A stretch of DNA of 64,000 nucleotides, taken from Fallopia convolvulus. Its lineage: Eukaryota > Streptophyta > Magnoliopsida > Caryophyllales > Polygonaceae. The translations under genes and the position numbers were made by a program. The notes beneath the pieces were generated by a model. It saw only the letters and a program-made list of their open reading frames with translations, ran no database searches and was not told where the DNA came from. The stretch is taken from assembly GCA_964016875.1 (NCBI GenBank), contig OZ024734.1:52558622-52622621 (forward strand). Reading direction: 5' to 3'. Positions 25,315 through 34,639 of the stretch are shown here, piece by piece (within the stretch, counting starts at the first letter, position 1; every line of letters starts with the position of its first letter).

Positions 25315-25426
25315 GAAAAAAAGGGGTCGAAATTCACTCAAGGAGGCTACGGTGGCTCGTTAACGACCCACCCAGGGTCGTTAACGACCCAGTTCGAACG
25401 ACCCGATTCGTCACAATACAGGGCAG
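25315..25426 (+). other. Exon-like segment between splice signals, copy 1
   Basis: Preceded by a branch-like CTAAC and acceptor GATTTCAG, followed by the consensus donor CAG/GTAAGT at 25427. It contains two palindromes (25357, 25378). A 164-bp fragment with the same acceptor, exon and donor is inserted at 39479-39642. Use as an exon is inferred from signals only. Confidence 0.4.
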
Positions 25427-25492
25427 GTAAGTAACTCTAACCTAGTTAACTTTTCTAACCCTAGCCGCCACCCCCTCTATCTTTACCCCTCC

Positions 25493-25508
25493 TATAAAAA
25501 CCCTTCTA
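25493..25508 (+). promoter_or_regulatory. Internal core promoter of the ATHILA-like frame, copy 1
   Basis: TATAAAAACCCTTCTA, the same core words as the LTR promoter. It is followed by a long C/T-rich leader ('cccctcccaaaattctacc', 'ctctctcaagcccctttccc'). The leader runs to a GTATGA donor at 25728. Copy 2 is at 27407. Confidence 0.55.
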
Positions 25509-25727
25509 CCCCTCCCAAAATTCTACCACAATCTCTCCCACATTCACTCTCAAACCCAAAACTCTCTCAAGCCCCTTTCCCTTTTCTCCCACCGAGTCGG
25601 AAATCCCACCCTAACGACCTCCGGAGACGCCATCGTTACCGGAGTTCGAAGGCCTTTTCACCGTCGACGACGAGCTCGTTAACCTACCCCGATTCCGACC
25701 CTTGTTCTTCAAATTCTCGGTTCTCCG

Positions 25728-26334
25728 GTATGATTTCTAAACCCTTGCTTGAATTTGCATGATTGATTATCTATAGGATTAAATTTCATATCTTGAATCA
25801 TGATTTTTAGGGAGATCGATGAGCATGCCTAATTCCGTTCTTAAAATTCTTGATCGTGCTTAGTTGTTCATGTTTTAGGTAGGATTATTCATGATAGATT
25901 AGCTATTGTAGCCCTTTCGTTAAGAAAGCATGAATTTTTCTTGTTCTAGATCTAAAAGTTCGAACTTTGCATGTCAAAATTCCGGGAAATTTGTAGCATG
26001 TTCGGGATGGGTAATTGAGTAAGTATGGGGTGCTTTTAACCAATGAGGGAATTGTGGAGAATAATATAAGATCGCATGCTTGATTTGTGCTGAATTAGAG
26101 GTAGATTTAATTTCGGAAATTACTGGTTTTGCTCTCGGCGGGTCGTTAACGACCCACCCAGGCTCGTTAACAACCCTGCACTTCATCAATGCTTGATCCG
26201 AGGCCAGCTTCGTGAACAACCCAATTGGGTAGTTTATGAATAATTCCGAGGTTAATTTTGAGACCAAGTATGGGGTCTCGTACCTATTATTTTTGAGTGG
26301 ATCTTATCTTGGAAAATTGTCGATTATTTTGTAG
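25728..26334 (+). other. Leader intron before the ATHILA-like frame, copy 1
   Basis: Donor CTCCG/GTATGA, acceptor TATTTTGTAG/GATCC, with the ATG five bases further on. Length 607; the copy 2 equivalent is 27642-28249 (608). Splicing is predicted from the signals and not proven. The intron body carries palindromes at 26143 and (imperfect) 26164, and two AAGTATGGGGT motifs (26021, 26266). Confidence 0.5.
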
Positions 26335-26339
26335 GATCC

Positions 26340-27209
26340 ATGGCTAGTTCAAGCAGACTCGCTACCCGAGCCCAGAAGAAGAGGAGGAACCACAGGTCTC
26401 CATCTCCACCCCGGGTGGACGATGTGATTTTGAGCAGTCAAAGCCAAGTACGGCGCTACCGGGATTTCTTGGAGAAGGACCACTACACCCGATGGTTCTC
26501 GAAGTCTAGCGCCGTCTCTACAGGCATCTACACGGATGTCAAGGACGCCTTCGTCATCCTTGGGGCCGCGCACTTATTGAAGCAAGAGAGCTTGCCACAT
26601 TATCCGGCCCTCACATCCGAGTTCTTGGCCACCTTGGAGACCAACTTCTCGTCGAAGATCTCGGCGGGACGCATTCGGTTTCGGCTCGGTAACGAGGACC
26701 GTGACTTCACCATGGCGGAGTTCAATGCAATCTTAGAGCTCCCAAACCCGTCTAGAGACTATAGCTTGAAGGACTATCGAGTGACCCGCACTTGGAGCTA
26801 CATCACCGGAGAAGTTCAATCCTCCACCGCGGCGCTATCCGGGGCAACCATAGTCAACCCCATCTTCCGGATCATCTTGATTGTCCTCGCCGCATTATTC
26901 TGGCCGAAGAAGGAGTTGAACCGGTCTACAAGGACGGAGGTCGCTTGCTTCCGCACCATCCTCTTCGAGGAGCCCGACCCCTTGAATTTGGGGTACGAAT
27001 GGCTCTACTACGTCGAGAAGTCCCACAAGTCCAAGGAGGTGTGGTGTGGCAATTTGGGGTACGAATGGCTCTACTACGTCGGGCTAACGACGTTAAACAT
27101 AGTGCTTACGGGAGGCAACCCGCTTTTTAGAATAGGTTTAGTTTATTTTATTTTCCTTTTTATTTTAGATTATTTCCTAGCTTTCTTTTATTTTTCTTTT
27201 TTAGTTTAA
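26340..27209 (+). pseudogene. Truncated ATHILA ORF-1-like frame, copy 1
   Basis: Identical or nearly so to the first 237 codons of the intact frame at 28255, ending at CGNL. It then runs through a 31-bp local repeat and into upstream leader sequence, giving a chimeric hydrophobic tail (FIFLFILDYFLAFFYFSF) before the stop. The tail is not a natural domain; it comes from reading the duplicated non-coding segment. Probably non-functional. Confidence 0.85.
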
Positions 27210-28972
27210 ATAGGATAGAAATAAGATTTTTTGAGCTAACAAGATTTCAGGAAAAAAGGGGTCGAAATTCACTCAAGGAGGCTACGGTGGCTCGTTAACG
27301 ACCCAGTTCGGACGACCCGATTCGTCATAATACGGGGCAGGTAAGTAACTCTAACCTAGTTAACTTTTCTAACCCTAGCCGCCACCCCTTCTATCTTTAC
27401 CCCTCCTATAAAAACCCTTCTACCCCTCCCAAAATTCTACCACAATCTCTCCCACATTCACTCTCAAACCCAAAACTCTCTCAAGCCCCTTTCCCTTTTC
27501 TCCCACCGAGTCAGAAATCCCACCCTAACGACCTCCGGAGACGCCATCGTTACCGGAGTTCGAAGGCCTTTTCACCGTCGACGACGAGCTCGTTAACCTA
27601 CCCCGATTCCGACCCTTGTTCTTCAAATTCTCGGTTCTCCGGTATGATTTCTAAACCCTTGCTTGAATTTGCATGATTGATTATCTATAGGGTTAAATTT
27701 CATATCTTGAATCATGATTTTTAGGGAGATCGATGAGCATGCCTAAATTCCGTTCTTAATATTCTTGATCGTGCTTAGTTGTTCATGTTTTAGGTAGGAT
27801 TATTCATGATAGATTAGCTATTGTAGCCCTTTAGTTAAGAAAGCGTGAATTTTTCTTGTTCTAGATCTAAAAGTTCGAACTTTGCATGTCAAAATTCCGG
27901 GAAATTTGTAGCATGTTCGGGATGGGTAATTGAGTAAGTATGGGGTGCTTTTAACCAATGAGGGAATTGTGGAGAATAATATAAGATCGCATGCTTGATT
28001 TGTGCTGAATTAGAGGTAGATTTAATTTCGGAAATTACTGGTTTTGCTCTCGGCGGGTCGTTAACGACCCACCCAGGCTCGTTAACGACCCTGCACTTCA
28101 TCAATGCTTGATCCGAGGCCAGCTTCGTGAACAACCCAATTGGGTAGTTTATGAATAATTCCGAGGTTAATTTTGAGACCAAGTATGGGGTCTCGTACCT
28201 ATTATTTTTGAGTGGATCTTATCTTGGAAAATTGTCGATTATTTTGTAGGATCCATGGCTAGTTCAAGCAGACTCGCTACCCGAGCCCAGAAGAAGAGGA
28301 GGAACCACAGGTCTCCATCTCCACCCCGGGTGGACGATGTGATTTTGAGCAGTCAAAGCCAAGTACGGCGCTACCGGGATTTCTTGGAGAAGGACCACTA
28401 CACCCGATGGTTCTCCAAGTCTAGCGCCGTCTCTACAGGCATCTACACGGATGTCAAGGACGCCTTCGTCATCCTTGGGGCCGCGCACTTATTGAAGCAA
28501 GAGAGCTTGCCACATTATCCGGCCCTCACATCCGAGTTCTTGGCCACCTTGGAGACCAACTTCTCGTCGAAGATCTCGGCGGGACGCATTCGGTTTCGGC
28601 TCGGTAACGAGGACCGTGACTTCACCATGGCGGAGTTCAATGCAATCTTAGAGCTCCCAAACCCGTCTAGAGACTATAGCTTGAAGGACTACCGAGTGAC
28701 CCGCACTTGGAGCTACATCACCGGAGAAGTTCAATCCTCCACCGCGGCGCTATCCGGGGCAACCATAGTCAACCCCATCTTCCGGATCATCTTGATTGTC
28801 CTCGCCGCATTATTCTGGCCGAAGAAGGAGTTGAACCGGTCTACAAGGACGGAGGTCGCTTGCTTCCGCACCATCCTCTTCGAGGAGCCCGACCCCTTGA
28901 ATTTGGGGTACGAATGGCTCTACTACGTCGAGAAGTCCCACAAGTCCAAGGAGGTGTGGTGTGGCAATTTGG
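27077..28972 (+). repeat. Internal tandem duplication, copy 2
   Basis: Second copy of 25141-27076. It includes the promoter at 27407, leader intron 27642-28249 and the start of the intact frame. One exon-like segment palindrome was lost by a 22-bp deletion near 27301. Confidence 0.95.
27407..27422 (+). promoter_or_regulatory. Internal core promoter of the ATHILA-like frame, copy 2
   Basis: TATAAAAACCCTTCTA, followed by the same pyrimidine-rich leader and a GTATGA donor at 27642. This copy directly precedes the intact 536-codon frame. Confidence 0.55.
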
Positions 28973-29865
28973 TTAGCCTATTTGCTAAGAATCTTGGAGT
29001 GGATCTCACCCGCTGTACACTGGCCCACGCTCAACTCCTCAACAAGAACTATTGGTATAGTTCCGGGATCTTCGTACAAGCCGAGGGAGGCTACAAAGTG
29101 AAGGTTCGAGATCAAGTCGTCATACCTTCCCTCGACATGTACGAGCTACTCTACGTACCGAATTGGTACGAGGTGTGGACGGGCCAGCCTTACCCATTGG
29201 AGCCAAAACCGGAAGATGAGCTCTCACTTAGGCCATGTCACACCCGGTTTGAGCGGGATGATGTGGACGAATATGAAGAAGAAGATGAGCAAGAGGATAC
29301 CGAGGTCGTAGGCAATGATACCGAGGAAGCCGACACCGAGGGCGGCACTGAGGAGCTCAACTTTACCGACGAAGATATGGAGACGGAGGAATTAGGAGGC
29401 AACATCTTCGTCAACGAGCCAACCAGGGTCGTTAACGACCATTTCCAGCCACCACCCAACACTGTTAACGAGGCAACCAGCTTCGTTAACGAGGTGCCGC
29501 AAGCTCTTGTCGACCCTCCACCAGCTCCCGTCGACCCTCATGCATATGGCTTAATGCCTTACAACCCGGTGATGTACCAAGATCATTTCCAGCCTCACTA
29601 CCCACCACCTCCTCAGCCCGAGTACGCAGGATCGAGCATACCACCACCATGGGCCGAGGATCTTTCTGCACGGGTGCAACAGCTTCACCTCCAGACCGAT
29701 CATATTCATCGGAGGATGGATAGATGGGAAACCGTCTACTCCGCACGCATGTCGAGGGAGGACGAGCGACAACGTCAGAGAGAGGCAGAGGATGCTGAGC
29801 GTTGGAGGACGATGTATGACTTCATGGGGAACTTTGAGCACTATTTTCCTCCACAGAACCGTTGA
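28255..29865 (+). CDS. Intact ATHILA ORF-1-like protein of the retrotransposon, 536 aa
   Basis: The N-terminus is basic (MASSSRLATRAQKKRRNHR). Residues of about 85-140 hold the pattern LPHYPALTSEFLATL, then GRIRFRLGNEDRDFTMAEFN, which matches the plant retrotransposon ATHILA ORF-1 family (Tyr-Pro-x-L-T-x-E-F-L-x-S-L, then I-x-F-R-L-x-N then E-F-N-x-I). The biochemical function of that family is unknown. About residues 340-395 are an acidic tract (YEEEDEQEDTEVV). Then comes a Pro-rich part with four VN(D/E) units encoded by the palindrome or close variants. A charged, possibly coiled, C-terminus (QRQREAEDAERWR) follows. The start is chosen at the ATG just after a predicted leader-intron acceptor. 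The frame is uninterrupted although the element lacks pol, suggesting either recent insertion or retained function. Confidence 0.85.
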   Translation: MASSSRLATRAQKKRRNHRSPSPPRVDDVILSSQSQVRRYRDFLEKDHYTRWFSKSSAVSTGIYTDVKDAFVILGAAHLLKQESLPHYPALTSEFLATLETNFSSKISAGRIRFRLGNEDRDFTMAEFNAILELPNPSRDYSLKDYRVTRTWSYITGEVQSSTAALSGATIVNPIFRIILIVLAALFWPKKELNRSTRTEVACFRTILFEEPDPLNLGYEWLYYVEKSHKSKEVWCGNLVSLFAKNLGVDLTRCTLAHAQLLNKNYWYSSGIFVQAEGGYKVKVRDQVVIPSLDMYELLYVPNWYEVWTGQPYPLEPKPEDELSLRPCHTRFERDDVDEYEEEDEQEDTEVVGNDTEEADTEGGTEELNFTDEDMETEELGGNIFVNEPTRVVNDHFQPPPNTVNEATSFVNEVPQALVDPPPAPVDPHAYGLMPYNPVMYQDHFQPHYPPPPQPEYAGSSIPPPWAEDLSARVQQLHLQTDHIHRRMDRWETVYSARMSREDERQRQREAEDAERWRTMYDFMGNFEHYFPPQNR

Positions 29866-31569
29866 TCAAGCTCAAGATGAAGTTTCCTTTCCTTGTTTCC
29901 ACTTTTGTAAGTTTTATGTCTTTCTTTTTCTTTTTAATTTTTTGTTTTCTTTTCTATTTCTTTTCCCTCTTCTTGTTATTTTTCTTACAGTGGGGACATT
30001 GTAATTTTAAGTATGGGGTGGGAAGAAAGTAGAAAAATTATGTCCTAGGTTTTTTATGTTCTATGTAGTTGTTAATTTTGTTTAAAAAAAAACAAAAAAA
30101 AAATTGAAAAATTTGAAAAATTCAAAAAAAAGAGTTTAGAATTGATAGATATTCCTTCTTAAAAAGTTCTATGATAGCAATCACTAGTTTGATCATATAA
30201 TTCCTTGCAACATGTCTTTGAAAGTATAGCCGGATTCTTAAAAATTGACATTATTGTTTTATTAGAAAGAAATAGCATTAGATGAAATTGAGCACATATA
30301 CTTTATAGCATAGATGATGCAATCCAACAACACTTACCTTGTGAGAAATTTTTGGCCTTATAGGGAGAACATTTATAAATCCCTCTTCTTTTTTGTGTGA
30401 TTTACTCTCCTTATGCATATTATCTCTTGGAATTGTGATGGTTATCTATTTCTTGAGACCCTTATAAGATTTTTTTTAGTTCATTACTTGTGAAGATCAT
30501 ATGATAGAGAACTTATTTTTATGAGCCCTATTATTCCCTACCTACCTTTACATTATTCCTTCTTTTGCTAACCAATTCTGGCCTGAAACCTTTTATTTTT
30601 AGCTCCACAAAAATTGTTCCCTAGCCGAGATAAGCTTGTCCCTATCCGGGAATTAGGACTTAGATTGGAGAGGTAAAGTCTTGTGTTTTGTTGAAAAGAA
30701 AAGAGTTTCTATTTGCTTGAATTTAAAGGGTATTTGGGAAGGGTAGATTGGAAGTCTCTTGTTATTTTATGTGAGAAAGGTCTCTTGATTAAAAAAAAAG
30801 ATGCACAAAATAAAGCTTGAAGGGAAGAAAATGTATACGATGGATCGTTAACGACCCGGATGTGGGTTCGTTAACGAGGCAGCGAGAAAAAAAAGGCGAA
30901 AAAAAAGGAAATATACAAAAAAGAAAGAGGAAAAGTTGAAGTGCATTTGTGTTTAAAAATAATATCAAGAGATTCTTTTATTTTTGGTTATGAGACTTTC
31001 TAGGATGATAAATGGGTGAGTGAAAATAAGTGTGCATAACATGAGAGTGAGTTTGGTTATTTTATATGAGAGTTTTGATGTTATGTGTGAGTTTTTAGGA
31101 GTCTTTGATTCCCGGATATTATTAGCACCACATGACCAAAATATTTCCATGCCCTATTGTTATTACCAAGCCCCATTTCAACCCGGCCGAATGAAAACTT
31201 CTATGAAGTTTTTCATTGAGCCTAAGTTCTCTTGATGATTCTTTGCTTGTTTTGACAAATCTTGGGTGGAGAGTATTGGTGATATAAGTTCCAATTTCTA
31301 TGAGTTTTTGTATATAGGATGAGTTGAGAGATTGAATTTATAAGCCCAAACACATGAGAGTGGAGTGAAACACATTATATCCCTTGAGAGGTTGGATTGT
31401 ATTATTTTATGTCTATTTAAGTGCATATATGTGTGAGGATGTTAATAGTCTTTTGCTATAATTTTCTTATGTGTAGATATTGCTTTTTGAAGATGGCTAT
31501 GTCTTGATAAGCATGATTTGTTTTGGTTTTGGTTAATATCTTGATTATTGCTTGAGGACAAGCAAGTCT
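29866..31569 (+). other. 3' non-coding region of the Athila-type element
   Basis: No frame of note. Starts with a T-rich tract ending TTTTTCTTACAG/TGGGGACATTG near 29992, a strong splice-acceptor-like site. An AAGTATGGGGT motif lies at 30009 and two perfect palindromes at 30845 and 30868. Confidence 0.6.
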
Positions 31570-31584
31570 AAGTATGGGGTATTT
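31570..31584 (+). other. Polypurine tract region
   Basis: AAGTATGGGGTATTT lies directly before the right LTR, the position where plus-strand DNA synthesis is primed. The first 11 bases recur five times elsewhere in the element. Confidence 0.6.
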
Positions 31585-33104
31585 TGATGTTCGCATTTTT
31601 GGTATAGTTTTTGATAGGTATTCTTTGTTTATTAGGATTAATTTTGTCTAGTTTAGGTTTAGTTTTAAGTGTTTTTAGTTAGTTTTGCATAAATCTACAA
31701 AAAGGGTGGAATCTACGCTATTTTGTGTATTTTGCAGGTTTTAGCTAGGAAAGGAGCTAAATGGAGCTAAATTTGGAGCATCACAGTGAAGGACGGAAGA
31801 GTGCAAAGATTTAAGAAGTCGAAGCTCAAGAGATCGAGAAGAGGTGTTGAAGAAAATATAACCCCAGGCTCGTTAACGAGGCTATGAAGGGTCGTTAACG
31901 AGGCCACGAAGAAGAAGATTTCGGAGTATTATTTTATTATTCACCGATCCTGAGCGGGAATTTATTTCCGTATCGGTTGAGTATCTTTTTAGAATATTTA
32001 TGGGTTATTAGAATATGTATTTTAGGGTTTAATATCTTTCTAGATTTTATTTCTATCTTTTAGAGATTGTTTCTATCTTTTTAGGAAAGTTTTTTATCTT
32101 TTAGCCTTTTTAGTTTTTAGGATTTTCTAGTATAAATACCCTTCTATCTAGCATAGATAGAGGGGGGGGCGAATTTTGGAGTAGAGTTTTAGAGCTAGTT
32201 TTGGAGGAGAAGGAAGGCCGAAGGAGAGGCTGCCGGATCGGAAGTCGGTGACGAGGTTCGGTGACGACGGTTTCCGAGGTTCGTTGATCGAGTTTGAGGT
32301 TCGGTGATTGTTTTGTTTTGGTTTTTCTCTGATTCTCTGTAAGACGAAATTTTTGTTATTAATTTAAGTTTGAGTTTTTGTTTCAATGTTTGTTTTTATG
32401 AAAGTTTTTAGTTTGTTTATCATGAGTAGTGAGTAGTCTATTTTTCTAGGGTCGGGGTTAAGCCCGACATAGTTGAGCATGTTTGATGAAGTAAGATAGT
32501 GTTTTGAATGCCTTTTTATCTTTATTGAAATTGTTTGTTGTGCTTAATACCGAAACGGGAGTTGAGGTAATTTGAGTTTTAACTTGATCGAAAGAGAAAG
32601 TTAGTAACTTGAAGGTTGATATTGTTTGTAAACGGAAGTTTCAAGCTTTAGATCCAAACAAGCAATTGAGTGAGTTGGTTTATGAAAATAGATTAATTTA
32701 CTTGTCTAGTCAATGAAAGTTGATGACTCTGTCTATTTAAAGGCATGATTTATCTTCTTACGAATTCTTATGCTTGGCTATGTTGTGGTGTCCCTTATCC
32801 TAGATATTTGTTTTTATTGAATTATTTCTGATAAATCTTCGTTGCTGAATACTTGCTTCGGTACCGAGTGTTAGTTAGAATTTTATTAGCTCGTTAATTG
32901 GTGTTTTTGTGTTCGGTGGTTCGGTAACGATCTTGACAAGGTCGTTAATGAGGCATCTCGTTAGTGATTGTGCTTGATTTTATTTGATTTTTATTAGATT
33001 GATAGACAAACAACCTTGCTTCCTGTGGAACGATCCTGACTCCACTGTACTCAGCGGGGTCTTGACTTACAAATTTATTTGTTGGCCGTGAAACCCTATC
33101 AACA
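31585..33104 (+). repeat. Right LTR of the Athila-type retrotransposon
   Basis: 1520 bp, TGATGTTCGC to CCTATCAACA, followed by the target duplication AATGA (33105-33109). Compared with the left LTR it has a 22-bp and an 11-bp insertion, an 8-base rather than 13-base G run, and about 12 substitutions. TATA box at 32131. Two perfect palindromes at 31870 and 31892; the third has mutated to TCGTTAATGA. Confidence 0.95.
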
Positions 33105-33109
33105 AATGA

Positions 33110-33275
33110 TATCTTTGATATACCAATTTCTTGGGGTATATCAAAATAACACTCTAATATCATCCTGATATCACTTTGATATCAATTGATATCGATATCC
33201 TCATATACGAAACAACAGATATGGGTATCAATCATATTCATATCTGATATCATGATATGGATACCAAACGGGCCC
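33110..33275. mobile_element. Tourist-like MITE, right half
   Basis: Continuation of the MITE at 20729-20888. It ends GGATACCAAACGGGCCC and is followed by TAA. The interior is again rich in GATATC words. Confidence 0.75.
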
Positions 33276-33278
33276 TAA

Positions 33279-34455
33279 GATAATTAAGAAAGTTATTTTA
33301 CAATTTACATGGTAAAATAGGCCAAAGATCTCTCGAAAATATACAAAAAACACAAAATATACCTGAACTAAATATTGATTTCGCAATACTTTTCCGCATC
33401 GGGGAGAAATATTAATTTCATTTTATGAATTAATTTAGCATTCTAAATCTTGACTTTGAATTCTATTAAGTTCTAATATAAAACCAAATCTTGTAAAACA
33501 ATTCCAATCTCCAAATACATTTTTAAGCATTTGAAATTTGTTCACATGTCTAAATGAATCATATACCTAAGAAATCATACCTTTTTGTACAAATTCATAG
33601 CTTCTCTTGTTGATCTTCATCCTCCAAACATCATATATAAGTATAAAATTACCGAGATCCACTTCATCACAATAACCTGATAATCACTTTTCAAGATCCT
33701 TGGAGAATCTAGACAAAAGTAGTCCAAAACCAGTCACAAATTGTCATTTTTTCAAAAAGAAACAATTAAGTCATCATATAAAGCAACATTTTGAAAGAAA
33801 AAAAAAAGCATATCAAAATGAATATAGTGCTTCAAATCAAGCATCTATGAGAAGAAGCATGTCATTGTTTCTCGATGCTTGATTTGAGATATGATATATG
33901 TGGTTAGATATATATATATATATTTAAATGAAAAAATGGATCTCAAAATTCATACCTCTAATCCTTAAAGAAGAAAAGAGTGGCGATTCAAGGGCCATAA
34001 GATTCCACTAAATGTTTACTATTATAAGACTATGGAAAGGTAGTTGAAGTAGAACTATGAAAAAACACAATAAGATAGAAGACACTTATAATGGTAAGAA
34101 AAATGAGATTGTGGAGATAAAATAAAGGGGACATCCTAGAAACCCTGCTTTGGTTTAGACCTAGACCCGAACAAAATCGGGTCAGCCCATCTAGCTTGGA
34201 TATTTTTAATAAACAATACCCAACCCACTAGATTTTCTATTTACTTATTCATAGCAATATCACATTGACAATATATCTATCAAAATAGGAAATAATTTAC
34301 CAAAATTAGAAAGAAACAATATTTTTCTATACCTCCCAGTTTCCCACCCCACGTAATCAATTGTTTTATAAAAACTTTTGAAACTTTTTAATACACTCTT
34401 TTGAGGGGTTATGAACCTCAAGACGCTTCTAATAATATTTTGTACCCTTTCCATC
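33279..34455 (-). repeat. Inverted partner of the 2480-3560 repeat
   Basis: The reverse complement runs parallel to 2480-3560 in order, with many substitutions. Together with 19901-20725 it forms one copy interrupted by the MITE and LTR element. A (TA)n tract lies near 33910-33925. Confidence 0.65.
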
Positions 34456-34639
34456 TACTTCTAATTATTTATTTAGATTTTTCATATATATTAAGAAATT
34501 CATTATAAATATAAAGAATACCAATTAAAAAGACACTACCGAGAACAGACCCCATAAATAAAAACACTCTATTTAGAGAAAAATTGAAACATGAAAATGA
34601 ACCAGAACAAAGACACTCTCTTCTCTATTCTTGAGTTCG

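Larger units (their letters stand above)
25141..27076 (+). repeat. Internal tandem duplication, copy 1
   Basis: Unit running from CGTCGGGCTAACG through the internal promoter, leader intron and the first part of the ATHILA-like frame. Copy 2 is 27077-28972. The copies are nearly identical. The main difference is a 22-bp deletion between two palindromes in copy 2. Confidence 0.95.

Noticed and set aside
25974..28182. 97-codon minus-strand frame found identically twice
   Set aside because: It lies in the leader intron and is repeated only because the segment is duplicated. No domain.
26349..29841. Minus-strand and shifted frames over the ATHILA-like ORF
   Set aside because: Shadows of the real frame in GC-rich coding sequence.
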